From JAFALK01 sp036500605 (GTDB lineage: Bacteria > Pseudomonadota > Gammaproteobacteria > Burkholderiales > Burkholderiaceae_C): a DNA stretch of 64,000 nt. Shown in pieces: positions 1-8,074 of this stretch (within the stretch, counting starts at the first letter, position 1; each line of letters starts with the position of its first letter). The stretch covers positions 89,334-153,333 of the forward strand of contig DASYBU010000056.1 of NCBI GenBank assembly GCA_036500605.1, given 5' to 3'. The position numbers and the translations under genes are program-made. A model generated the notes under the pieces. The model was not told the DNA's origin and did not search any database. It saw only the letters and a list, made by a program, of their open reading frames with translations.

Positions 1-14
1 GACTGTGGCTGCCA

Positions 15-85
15 GCCGGAGCGCCCCTGCCCCTAACCACCTCTAACCCGCTTATGTCGGCGGTTAGGGGCAGGAACACTCCGGC
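15..85. repeat. Long imperfect inverted repeat (stem-loop)
   Basis: Two nested pairs of arms are visible. GCCGGAG (15-21) pairs with CTCCGGC (79-85), and a 13-base arm CCTGCCCCTAACC (26-38) pairs perfectly with GGTTAGGGGCAGG (62-74), separated by a small symmetric internal bulge and a loop of about 23 bases. TTTT follows the right arm at 86-89, so on the plus strand it could act as an intrinsic terminator for a gene to the left of the window. It lies beyond the stop of the minus-strand gene at 122. It could also be one copy of a dispersed intergenic repeat; only one copy was noticed here. Confidence 0.6.
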
Positions 86-121
86 TTTTACGGGCACTGG
101 GTTCGTGCCTGAGTTTTCTTA

Positions 122-595
122 TTACTGCGACCAGCCTTTGCCGCGGCCGTGGCGGCCGCCACCGAAACGTCCGCGCATGCGGAGCAGGAAGCGCAGGGCT
201 TGCTGTTGTTCGGTGTCGAGCGAGTCGTAGAAATCGGCCAGCGCGGTCAGCACGATCGGCGCTGCCGTTTGCAGGGCTTGCAGGCGTTGATCGATCCAGG
301 TCTTGGCGGCGTCCCGGGCGAACTTTTCGCCTTGGATCATCGTGCCGACTTCCTTGGCGATATCGCCGTTCTTGATGCTGGCGCGTTGCTCTTGCAGGCA
401 AGTCAGCAGCGCGTGCAGGCGCTGCTGCTGTTCGTCGTTCAGGTCGAGCCGGCTGGAGACCTTGTCGGCCATGTACTCGATGCGCGAGGCTTCGTCGAAG
501 CCCGGGCCGCCGTGGCCGAAATGGTCAGCATGGTGATGACCGTGGTGGCCGTGGTGGCGGTCGTGGTGATGGCGGAGGAAACGGAAGAAACTCAT
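122..595 (-). CDS. His-rich Spy/CpxP-like (LTXXQ-type) protein
   Basis: A 157-residue protein. The N terminus is extremely His-rich: 12 of residues 9-28 are His, interrupted by Gly and Asp. Two segments resemble the LTXXQ motif of Spy/CpxP periplasmic chaperones: LNDEQQQRL near residue 52 and LDTEQQQALRFL near the C terminus. The rest is predicted mostly helical. Unlike Spy and CpxP, no hydrophobic signal peptide is visible, so export is doubtful. The start at 595 is chosen over 604 because AAAGGA lies about 8 bases upstream of it. A histidine kinase lies further up on the same strand, which fits an envelope- or metal-stress theme. The His tract suggests binding of Ni, Cu or Zn, but that is inference. 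Confidence 0.7.
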   Translation of the reverse strand: MSFFRFLRHHHDRHHGHHGHHHADHFGHGGPGFDEASRIEYMADKVSSRLDLNDEQQQRLHALLTCLQEQRASIKNGDIAKEVGTMIQGEKFARDAAKTWIDQRLQALQTAAPIVLTALADFYDSLDTEQQQALRFLLRMRGRFGGGRHGRGKGWSQ

Positions 596-685
596 GGGGA
601 ACATCCTTTGGTTGAGGTGTTCCCATGGTGCCGAGGCGGCCCGCGCCTCGGGTGTCAGCGCCGTATCGTCGCGTTTCGTTATGTT

Positions 686-1813
686 TCACCCGAGGGCGTT
701 GAACGCCTTTTCCAAACGTCCCACCGCAGCATCCACGTCAGCGAGTTTGTCCAGGCCGAAGAGACCGATGCGGAAGGTCTTGAAGTCAGCGCCTTCGTCG
801 CAGGCCAGGGGCACACCGGCGGCGGTTTGCAGCCCTTGCGCAGCGAAATCGCTGCCCTTGTGCCAGCCGTCCTTGTCGGTGTAGCTGACGACCACGCCCG
901 CGGCCTCGAAGCCCGGGGCCGCAACGCTTGGAATGCCGCGAGAGGCCAGCAATGCGCGCACCTTGGCGCCGAGCTGGATCTGCGCCGCACGAGCCGCTTC
1001 AAAGCCGAAGGCGCGCATCTCAAGCATCGTGTCGCGCACGCTTTGCAGCGCATCCGTTGGCAGGGTTGCGTGATAGGCGTGCGCTCCCGACTCATACGTC
1101 TTCATGATGGCCAGCCACTTCTTCAGATCGCACGTGAAGCTGTCGCTGTTGGTGGCTTCCACGCGCGGCAAGGCGCGTTCGCCCAGCATCACGAGGCCCG
1201 CGCAAGGCGTGCCGCTCCAGCCCTTTTGCGGCGCGCTGACCAGCACGTCGACGTTGAGCGCCTTCATGTCGACCCAGAGCGCGCCGGAGGCGATGCAATC
1301 GAGCACGAAGAGGCCACCGGCCGCGCGAGTGGCGGCGCCGACAGCGGCCACGTAATCATCAGGCAGCAACATGCCCGAGGCGGTTTCCACATGCGGGGCG
1401 AAGACGACGGCTGGCTTCTCACGGGCGATCGTCGCGACCACCTCATCGATCGGCGCCGGCGCGAACGGCTGTTGCGAGCCGCCTTGCGCGCGGCGCGCCT
1501 TCAGCACGGTCACCTCGTTGGACATGCGGCCCATCTCGATGATCTGGCTCCAGCGGTAGCTGAACCAGCCGTTGCGCAGGATCAGGCAGCGCTGGCCCTG
1601 GATCAGTTGGCGCGCCACGGCTTCCATCGCGAAGCTGCCGCTGCCGGGCACGACGACGGCGGCTTCGGCGTTGTAGGCTTCCTTGAGCGTGGCGGAGATG
1701 TCGCGCATCACCTGCTGGAAGCGCTTGGACATGTGATTCAGCGCGCGGTCGGTGTAGACGACCGAGTATTCGAGCAGGCCTTCAGGGTCGATTTCGGGGC
1801 GCAGGCTGGGCAT
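686..1813 (-). CDS. Class V aminotransferase (alanine/serine-glyoxylate type)
   Basis: A 375-residue PLP-dependent fold-type I aminotransferase. The Schiff-base lysine is K197 in SAPQKGWSG, preceded by the cofactor-binding aspartate D172 in LFVLDCIASG. The PGSGSFAMEA segment near residue 57 matches the phosphate-binding turn of the alanine-glyoxylate/serine-glyoxylate family. It would move an amino group between a small amino acid such as alanine or serine and glyoxylate or another 2-oxo acid in the cytoplasm. It lies between the His-rich protein and the histidine kinase on the same strand, with about 60 bases to the kinase. Substrate specificity cannot be read from the sequence; phosphonate or isoserine substrates are possible. 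Confidence 0.85.
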   Translation of the reverse strand: MPSLRPEIDPEGLLEYSVVYTDRALNHMSKRFQQVMRDISATLKEAYNAEAAVVVPGSGSFAMEAVARQLIQGQRCLILRNGWFSYRWSQIIEMGRMSNEVTVLKARRAQGGSQQPFAPAPIDEVVATIAREKPAVVFAPHVETASGMLLPDDYVAAVGAATRAAGGLFVLDCIASGALWVDMKALNVDVLVSAPQKGWSGTPCAGLVMLGERALPRVEATNSDSFTCDLKKWLAIMKTYESGAHAYHATLPTDALQSVRDTMLEMRAFGFEAARAAQIQLGAKVRALLASRGIPSVAAPGFEAAGVVVSYTDKDGWHKGSDFAAQGLQTAAGVPLACDEGADFKTFRIGLFGLDKLADVDAAVGRLEKAFNALG

Positions 1814-1873
1814 CTATTTGTCTCCTGATGTTTGAGGTGTCGGCGTTATTCAATGAATAGTACGCCGAGCTCC

Positions 1874-2887
1874 TCACATCAGGATCAGGCTGGCCTCAAA
1901 GCCCGGATTTTCGTTGCGCAACTCAAGGCGGCTGCCGTGCGCCGCGGCGATCAACTGGCAGAGCGTCAGGCCCAAGCCCACGCCGCCCTCCGGACGCGGT
2001 CCGGCGCCGGGCGGTTGGAAGAACGGTTCGCCGAGTTGGCCGATGGCGGTCTCGGGCACACCGCGCCCAAAGTCGCGCACGACGAGGCGGATGCCGGCGC
2101 CCTCCTTCGCCACGCGCAGCACGACCGTGCCCTTGTGCGGGTCGTTGTGGTGGAGCGCGTTGTTGATCAGGTTGCGCATCAGCAATTGCATGCGCAGCGG
2201 GTCGAGCTTGAGCGAAGGCAGGTCGTCATCACAGTCGATGCGCAGGCCATCGCGTTTGAAGCCGCCGGCCAGACGCGCCAGATCACAGGCCTTGGGTTTC
2301 AGGGCGCTGCGGCCGGCAGCGAGGCGCTCGCTTTCGAGCAGCGCCGAGGTCAGCTCGCGCATCTGCGAGAGCTCGCCGATCAAGCCGTCGCGCGAGGCGC
2401 CCGGCTCCATCAGCTCGGCATGCGTGCGGGCGCGCGTCAGCGGGCTGCGCAGTTCATGGCTGATCGACAGCAGCAAAGCGCGCTTGCCGTCCAGCAGCGC
2501 TTGCAAATCCTCGGCCATCCAGTTGAAGCGTTGGCCCAGCAAACCCAGTTCATCCGGGCGATCGACGGTGACGCGATGATCGAGCTCACCACGGCCGATC
2601 GCTTCGGTCGCCGCGTCCAGCGCTTCAAGCGGCTTGAGCAACCAGGCGGCGTAGAAGTGGCCGCCGAGCGTGCCGAGTGCAAAGCCGACGAGCCCGCCGA
2701 TCCAGCCGAAGAAATACAGGCCCAGCGCGAGCGCCGCAGCCTGGCAGACCCACATCACGGCCAGGCGGCGCATGAGCGAATCCATGAAGCGCATCTCGGC
2801 GCGCGGCATCTCGGCCGGCTGCCCTTGATGGAAGCGGTGATGGACGCGGTACTTCTTGCGCCAGCGTTCGAGGGTTTCCTGTTTCAT
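1874..2887 (-). CDS. Two-component sensor histidine kinase
   Basis: A 337-residue kinase. Two closely spaced hydrophobic segments (about residues 43-60 and 62-84) form a hairpin with almost no periplasmic loop. A HAMP-like stretch (about 85-135) and a HisKA domain follow, with the phospho-acceptor H144 in SHELRSPLTR. The HATPase domain has an N box with N242-N243, a G1 box DFGRG (272-276) and a G2 box GGVGLGLTLC (301-310). The lack of a sensor domain suggests sensing within the membrane, as in intramembrane-sensing kinases. No response regulator lies next to it in the window. It is divergent from valS with 178 bases between the two starts. Confidence 0.88.
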   Translation of the reverse strand: MKQETLERWRKKYRVHHRFHQGQPAEMPRAEMRFMDSLMRRLAVMWVCQAAALALGLYFFGWIGGLVGFALGTLGGHFYAAWLLKPLEALDAATEAIGRGELDHRVTVDRPDELGLLGQRFNWMAEDLQALLDGKRALLLSISHELRSPLTRARTHAELMEPGASRDGLIGELSQMRELTSALLESERLAAGRSALKPKACDLARLAGGFKRDGLRIDCDDDLPSLKLDPLRMQLLMRNLINNALHHNDPHKGTVVLRVAKEGAGIRLVVRDFGRGVPETAIGQLGEPFFQPPGAGPRPEGGVGLGLTLCQLIAAAHGSRLELRNENPGFEASLILM

Positions 2888-3020
2888 GTTGTCGTGAATG
2901 CGCCAAGAGATGGCGTTAGCTGAGGCTACCGCGCGAGGCCCGCACAGCCAGTTTCGATTTGTATCGAATCGGCCTTCTACAATGCCTTATCCCCAAAAAA
3001 TCCCGGATTCGGCACCTCAT

Positions 3021-3060
3021 GTGCCGCCCTTTGCCGCCCTTTGCCGCCATTTGCTGCTTT
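3021..3060 (+). repeat. Four 10-bp tandem repeats in the valS leader
   Basis: Four consecutive 10-base units resembling TTGCCGCCCT fill the 40 bases just before the valS start codon; the second and third differ by one base and the fourth is degenerate. The segment is pyrimidine-rich and sits where a Shine-Dalgarno sequence would be expected; no good one is visible. Confidence 0.7.
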
Positions 3061-3065
3061 TGCCC

Positions 3066-5867
3066 ATGACTGAACTTGCCAAGTCCTTTGAACCCGCCGC
3101 CCTCGAAGCCCATTGGGGCCCGCTGTGGGAGTCCCAGGGCCTCTACAAGCCGACGCTCGATCCGGCGCGCGAATCCTTCAGCATCCAGCTGCCGCCGCCC
3201 AATGTGACCGGCACGCTGCACATGGGCCACGCCTTCAACCAGACCATCATGGACTCGTTGACGCGCTACCACCGCATGCTCGGCCACAACACGCTGTGGG
3301 TGCCCGGCACCGACCACGCCGGCATCGCCACGCAGATTGTCGTGGAGCGTCAGCTCCAGGAGCAAGGCCAGAGCCGCCACGACCTTGGCCGCAAGAACTT
3401 CGTTGCCCGGGTGTGGGAGTGGAAGCAGCAGTCCGGCAGCACCATCACGCAGCAGATGCGCCGCATGGGCGACTCGGTGAGCTGGGAGCACGAGTACTTC
3501 ACGATGGACGACAAGCTGTCCAAGGTGGTGACCGACACCTTCGTCAAGCTCTACAACGAAGGCCTGATCTACCGCGGCAAACGGCTGGTGAGCTGGGATC
3601 CGGTGCTGCAGTCGGCGGTGTCCGATCTTGAAGTCGAGAGCGAGGAGGAAGACGGTTCGCTCTGGCACATCCGTTATCCCATTGACGGCAGCGAGGAATC
3701 GCTGGTCGTGGCCACCACGCGCCCTGAAACCATGCTCGGCGATACCGCCGTGATGGTCCACCCCGAAGACGAGCGCTACACGCACCTGATCGGCAAGCAG
3801 GTCAAGCTGCCGATCACCGGCCGCCTGGTACCCGTGATCGCCGACGACTATGTGGACAAGGAATTCGGCACCGGCGTGGTCAAGGTCACGCCCGCGCATG
3901 ACACGAACGACTATGCAGTAGGCCTGCGCCACGGCCTGCCGATGCTGACCATCTTCACGCTGCAGGCCACGGTCAACGACGAGGCGCCCGAGGCCTATCG
4001 CGGGCTGGACCGTTTCGTCGCCCGCAAGAAGATCGTGGCCGAGCTTGAAGCGCAAGGTCTGATGGTCGAGGTCAAGAAGCACAAGCTGATGGTGCCGCGC
4101 TGCACGCGCACGGGCCAGGTGATCGAGCCGATGCTGACGGATCAATGGTTCGTCGCCATGACCAAGCCCGGCGCCAAGGGTCAGAGCATTGCCGAACAGG
4201 CGATCGAGGCCGTGGCCACCGGTGAAGTGAAGTTCGTGCCCGAGAACTGGGTCAATACCTACAACCAATGGATGAAGAACATCCAGGACTGGTGCATCTC
4301 GCGCCAGCTCTGGTGGGGCCACCAGATCCCGGCCTGGTACGACGAGGACGGCAAGGTCTACGTCGCGCTGAATGAAGGCGACGCACAAGCCCAAGCGCCC
4401 GGCAAGACGCTAACGCGTGATCCCGACGTGCTCGACACCTGGTACTCGTCGGCCCTCGTGCCCTTCTCCACCTTCGGCTGGCCCGAGAAGACGCTCGAGC
4501 AGGACCTGTTCCTGCCGTCGAGCGTGCTGGTGACCGGCTACGACATCATCTTCTTCTGGGTCGCCCGGATGATCATGATGACGAAGCACTTCACCGGCAA
4601 GGTGCCGTTCAAGCATGTCTACATCCACGGCCTGGTGCTCGATTCGCAAGGCAAGAAGATGAGCAAGTCGGAGGGCAATGTGCTGGATCCGGTCGACCTG
4701 ATCGACGGCATCGAGTTGCCCGCGTTGCTCGACAAGCGCACCACCGGCCTGCGCAAGCCCGAGACCGCCCCCAAGGTGCGCAAGGCGACCGAGAAGGAAT
4801 TCCCCGAAGGCATTCCCGGCTACGGTGCCGATGCGCTGCGCTTCACCTTCGCGGCGATGGCCACGCTGGGTCGCAGCGTCAACTTCGACTCCAAGCGCTG
4901 CGAGGGCTACCGCAACTTCTGCAACAAGCTCTGGAACGCCACGCGCTTCGTGCTGATGAACACCGAGGGCCAGGATTGCGGTCTCGCGCATGAGCAGGGC
5001 CAGTGCCCGCCCGGCTACATGAAGTTCTCGCAGGCCGACCGCTGGATCACCAGCGAGCTGCAGAAGGTCGAAGCCGCCGTCGCGCAGGGCTTTGCCGACT
5101 ACCGGCTCGACAACGTCGCCAACGCGATCTACAGCTTCGTCTGGGATGAATACTGCGACTGGTATCTCGAAATCGCCAAGGTGCAGATCCAGACCGGCGG
5201 CGAAGCCGAGGCGCGCGCCACGCGCCGCACGTTGATCCGCGTGCTGGAAACCATCCTGCGCCTGCTGCACCCGATCGCCCCCTTCATCACCGAAGAGCTG
5301 TGGCAGACCGTGGCGCCGATCGCGGGCCGCAAGAACAATGAGTTCATCGTCACGGCGCCTTACCCCGTCGCGCAGCCCGAACGCATCGATGCCGCAGCTT
5401 GCGACTGGATGGCGCAGCTGAAGGAACTGATCGGCACCTGCCGCAGCCTGCGCAGCGAGATGAGCCTGTCGCCGTCCGAGCGCGTGCCTTTGCTGGTCTT
5501 CGGCGACACCGGCTTCATCGCCGAGGCTGCGCCGGCGCTGAAGGCGCTGGCCAAGCTGTCCGACCTGCAGTTCTATGCCGACGAGTCAGCCTTCTCCGAG
5601 GCCAGCAGCAACTCACCCGTGCTGGTGCATCGCGAAGTGCGCCTGGCGCTGAAGGTCGAGATCGATATCGAGGCCGAGAAGGCCCGCCTGGCCAAAGAGA
5701 TCGCGCGCCTGGAAGGCGAGATCATCAAGGGCGAGGCCAAGCTGGGCAACGAGAGCTTCGTGGCGCGTGCGCCCGAAGCCGTGGTGGCGCAGGAGCGTCA
5801 GCGCCTGAGCGACTTCAGCGCCACCGTCTCTCGTTTGCGCGATCAGGCAGCTCGGCTGGCGCGCTGA
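3066..5867 (+). CDS. valS: Valyl-tRNA synthetase
   Basis: A 933-residue class Ia aminoacyl-tRNA synthetase that charges tRNA-Val in the cytoplasm. The HIGH-type motif is HMGH (52-55), after PPPNVTG; the KMSKS motif is at 531-535. The editing (CP1) domain lies between them and includes the TTRPETMLGDTA segment. The C terminus (about 880-933) is the Glu/Lys-rich coiled-coil arm typical of ValRS. The start at 3066 gives MTELAKSFEP and the usual length; an in-frame extension to 2898 exists but does not look like ValRS. The last 53 bases overlap the 3' end of the minus-strand gene that ends at 5815. Confidence 0.97.
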   Translation: MTELAKSFEPAALEAHWGPLWESQGLYKPTLDPARESFSIQLPPPNVTGTLHMGHAFNQTIMDSLTRYHRMLGHNTLWVPGTDHAGIATQIVVERQLQEQGQSRHDLGRKNFVARVWEWKQQSGSTITQQMRRMGDSVSWEHEYFTMDDKLSKVVTDTFVKLYNEGLIYRGKRLVSWDPVLQSAVSDLEVESEEEDGSLWHIRYPIDGSEESLVVATTRPETMLGDTAVMVHPEDERYTHLIGKQVKLPITGRLVPVIADDYVDKEFGTGVVKVTPAHDTNDYAVGLRHGLPMLTIFTLQATVNDEAPEAYRGLDRFVARKKIVAELEAQGLMVEVKKHKLMVPRCTRTGQVIEPMLTDQWFVAMTKPGAKGQSIAEQAIEAVATGEVKFVPENWVNTYNQWMKNIQDWCISRQLWWGHQIPAWYDEDGKVYVALNEGDAQAQAPGKTLTRDPDVLDTWYSSALVPFSTFGWPEKTLEQDLFLPSSVLVTGYDIIFFWVARMIMMTKHFTGKVPFKHVYIHGLVLDSQGKKMSKSEGNVLDPVDLIDGIELPALLDKRTTGLRKPETAPKVRKATEKEFPEGIPGYGADALRFTFAAMATLGRSVNFDSKRCEGYRNFCNKLWNATRFVLMNTEGQDCGLAHEQGQCPPGYMKFSQADRWITSELQKVEAAVAQGFADYRLDNVANAIYSFVWDEYCDWYLEIAKVQIQTGGEAEARATRRTLIRVLETILRLLHPIAPFITEELWQTVAPIAGRKNNEFIVTAPYPVAQPERIDAAACDWMAQLKELIGTCRSLRSEMSLSPSERVPLLVFGDTGFIAEAAPALKALAKLSDLQFYADESAFSEASSNSPVLVHREVRLALKVEIDIEAEKARLAKEIARLEGEIIKGEAKLGNESFVARAPEAVVAQERQRLSDFSATVSRLRDQAARLAR

Positions 5868-6792
5868 CGCGGAAATCAGCCGCCGGTTCGGGCGGCGCGG
5901 CGAGCAACTCATCGATGCGCCGCGCCACGCCCCAGGCCGCGCGCGTGCGGGACTCACGCGTCGTGCCGGCCAGGCGCGGTGTGACCTGCAGCGCGTCGGC
6001 GCCATGCAGGGCTCGGCCCGGCTCCAGTAAGCCCGGCTCCAGGCTGTCGAACCAGGCGGCCAGGATGCGGCCGCTGTTCAGGGCCTCGGCCAGCGCCACG
6101 TCATCGAACACGGCCGAGTGCGCCATATTGACCAGCACCTGGCCCGGCTTGCAAAAGCCCAGCACACGCTCGCCGATCAGGCCGCGATAACGCGCGAAAT
6201 AAGCGAGCTGCACGCTGACGCCATCGCTCTGCTCCATCAGCTCGCGCAACGGCAACGGCTCGATGCCCCACTGCGCCCAGAGCGGATCGCTCTGGTGCAG
6301 GCTCGGGTCATAGCCGACCACGCGGGAGCCAAAGGCCGGCAGGAGCTGGCCCAGCATGCGGGCCGAGGGCGAGAGGCCGATCAGGCCGATGGTCGAGCAG
6401 CCGAGTTCGCGACCGACCAGCATGCCATCGCTCGATTGCACGGGCACGCGGCGCAGCATGGCCAGCAAGGCCCCGATCGCGAATTCAGCCTCCGCGGCAG
6501 CGGTGGCCGTTAGGCTGCGAATGACTTCCACGCGCGCTGCGCGGCAGGCGTCCATGTCGATGTTCTCACCGCCGCCGCTCATGCGGCCCACCACACGCAG
6601 GCGCGGCGCGGCGCGCAACAAGGTCGATCCCACAGCCACCGCAGGCGGCAGGATCACCGCCTGCATTTGGTGCAGGGCTTCGTAAAGTCGGGTCGGGTCA
6701 GCGGCCAGTTCTGGTGCGTACTGCACCGCATGGCGTTCCGACAGCCACTGCATCACATCGGCTTCGAGGGGCTCAACAATCAGCAGGCTCAT
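5815..6792 (-). CDS. Divergent D-2-hydroxyacid dehydrogenase paralogue
   Basis: A 325-residue protein that aligns by eye along its length with NAD-dependent D-2-hydroxyacid dehydrogenases (phosphoglycerate dehydrogenase type). Key positions differ. The dinucleotide motif reads G139-L-S141-P-S-A144, so two of the three GxGxxG glycines are lost. The catalytic Arg position (normally NTARGG) is H225 in VNMAHSAVF. The catalytic His position (normally TPHIAG) is R273 in VTPRLAG. A Glu in DSLEPG (E252) may be the acid partner. It may be a non-enzymatic or repurposed relative. The start at 6792 gives a compact N terminus MSLLIVEP. It converges on valS with a 53-base antisense overlap. Confidence 0.75.
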   Translation of the reverse strand: MSLLIVEPLEADVMQWLSERHAVQYAPELAADPTRLYEALHQMQAVILPPAVAVGSTLLRAAPRLRVVGRMSGGGENIDMDACRAARVEVIRSLTATAAAEAEFAIGALLAMLRRVPVQSSDGMLVGRELGCSTIGLIGLSPSARMLGQLLPAFGSRVVGYDPSLHQSDPLWAQWGIEPLPLRELMEQSDGVSVQLAYFARYRGLIGERVLGFCKPGQVLVNMAHSAVFDDVALAEALNSGRILAAWFDSLEPGLLEPGRALHGADALQVTPRLAGTTRESRTRAAWGVARRIDELLAAPPEPAADFRVSAPAELPDRANERRWR

Positions 6793-6885
6793 TTCGCTCC
6801 GCCCTGTCCGTCTTGTTGAAGTGACGCAAGGCTGTGGCATGCTGCATGCATCAATCCTCGCAAGCAACACGGAGAGATTATTCCT

Positions 6886-7773
6886 ATGGCGATCAAATCA
6901 GCAGTCACGAAAGCAATTTTCCCTGTAGCGGGTCTCGGTACCCGTTTCCTGCCTGCCACCAAAGCACAACCGAAGGAAATGCTGCCGGTGGTGGACAAGC
7001 CCCTCATCCAGTACGCCGTTGAAGAAGCCTATGCCGCGGGCGTCCGGGAGATGATTTTTGTGACGGGCCGTCACAAGCGCCCGATCGAAGACCACTTTGA
7101 CATGACTTTCGAGCTCGAGGTAGCCCTCGAACAAGCGGGTAAACAAGAGTTGCTTGACGTGGTTCGTAGCGTCAAACCCGACGATATGGAATGCATTTAC
7201 GTCCGCCAGGCGCAAGCCCTGGGTCTGGGCCATGCCGTGCTGTGCGCCCAGCGCCTGATCGGCAACGAACCTTTTGCCGTGCTGCTGGCCGATGACCTGA
7301 TGGTCGGCCCGCCCGGTGGTGAACCGATCCTGAAGCAGATGGTCGAGCAGTTCGCCGAATGGCGCGCCTCGATCCTGGCGGTGCAGGAAGTGCCGGCCGA
7401 GCACACGCGCCGCTACGGCATCGTGGCCGGCACGGCCGTCAATGACAAGGTCATGGATGTGACGCGCATCGTTGAAAAGCCCGCGCCCGAAAGCGCCCCG
7501 TCGCGCCTGGGCGTGGCGGGCCGCTACATCCTGACGCCCGGCGTCTTGCATGAGATCGCCAACCAGCCGCGTGGCGTTGGCGGCGAGATCCAGCTCACTG
7601 ACGGCATCGCCGGCCTGCTGCGCCGCGAAAAGGTCTTTGCCTACCGCTACGAAGGCAAGCGCTATGACTGCGGCAGCAAGGAAGGCTTCCTGGAAGCCAA
7701 TGTGGAACTGGCCCTGGCCCACCCCGTGCTGGGCGCGGGCTTTCGCGACTACCTCAGATCAGTCGAGATTTGA
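6886..7773 (+). CDS. galU: UTP-glucose-1-phosphate uridylyltransferase
   Basis: A 295-residue nucleotidyltransferase making UDP-glucose from glucose-1-phosphate and UTP, for cell-surface polysaccharides and LPS sugars. The N-terminal signature AVFPVAGLGTRFLP appears here as AIFPVAGLGTRFLP, followed by TKAQPKEMLPVVDKP, the classic GalU sugar-nucleotide loop. LLADDLM near residue 140 supplies the metal-binding aspartate, and the KRYDCGSKEGFLEAN segment near the C terminus is family-specific. Length is typical. A GGAGA ribosome-binding site lies about 10 bases upstream of the ATG. It stands alone between the divergent dehydrogenase relative and the convergent tusA-like gene. Confidence 0.96.
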   Translation: MAIKSAVTKAIFPVAGLGTRFLPATKAQPKEMLPVVDKPLIQYAVEEAYAAGVREMIFVTGRHKRPIEDHFDMTFELEVALEQAGKQELLDVVRSVKPDDMECIYVRQAQALGLGHAVLCAQRLIGNEPFAVLLADDLMVGPPGGEPILKQMVEQFAEWRASILAVQEVPAEHTRRYGIVAGTAVNDKVMDVTRIVEKPAPESAPSRLGVAGRYILTPGVLHEIANQPRGVGGEIQLTDGIAGLLRREKVFAYRYEGKRYDCGSKEGFLEANVELALAHPVLGAGFRDYLRSVEI

Positions 7774-7790
7774 GCGGTCAGCTGAGGCGC

Positions 7791-7810
7791 CGGCTTGGCT
7801 CGGCTTGGCT
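7791..7810. repeat. Perfect 10-bp tandem duplication between galU and tusA
   Basis: CGGCTTGGCT occurs twice back to back. It is flanked by near-perfect 12-base inverted arms (7781-7792 and 7814-7825, one mismatch), the right arm running into the last codons of the minus-strand tusA-like gene. The structure sits exactly between two convergent genes. It may be a GC-rich two-way terminator, but there is no T tract. Confidence 0.6.
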
Positions 7811-8037
7811 CAGCGGCGCTTCAGCACGTGGATGAACTCATCCGCGTGCGTGGTCTGCTCGACCAGCTCATTGCCGGTTTGGCGGGCAAAGGCCTGGAAG
7901 TCGCGCATCGAGCCCGGATCGGTGGCCACGACCTTCAGCAACTGACCGCTTTCCATGTCCGCCAGGGCCTTCTTGGCCTTGAGGATGGGCAGCGGGCAAT
8001 TCAATCCGCGGGTGTCGAGGTCTTTGTGCGCGTCCAT
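7810..8037 (-). CDS. TusA-family sulfur carrier protein
   Basis: A 75-residue TusA/SirA-family protein. It has the family signature DTRGLNCPLPILKAKKAL with the persulfide-carrying cysteine C14, followed by a GQLLKVVATDPGSMRDF strand-turn, also typical. Such proteins relay sulfane sulfur, for example from cysteine desulfurase to tRNA thiolation or molybdenum cofactor enzymes. It lies directly downstream of cysM on the same strand, with 37 bases between stop and start, which fits a sulfur-metabolism pairing. Whether it is the orthologue of E. coli tusA or one of its paralogues (yedF, yeeD type) is uncertain. Confidence 0.9.
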   Translation of the reverse strand: MDAHKDLDTRGLNCPLPILKAKKALADMESGQLLKVVATDPGSMRDFQAFARQTGNELVEQTTHADEFIHVLKRR

Positions 8038-8074
8038 GCGGGTGATCCTTTGTTCTAGGCCCGGATTCTAAATC

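Noticed and set aside
520..595. Short triplet-like repeats on the plus strand near 0.55 kb as a CRISPR or VNTR
   Set aside because: They encode the poly-His stretch of the Spy-like protein; no spacer-repeat structure.
149..1828. 559-residue open frame on the plus strand opposite the Spy-like and aminotransferase genes
   Set aside because: Crosses two recognised minus-strand genes and shows no domain; shadow frame.
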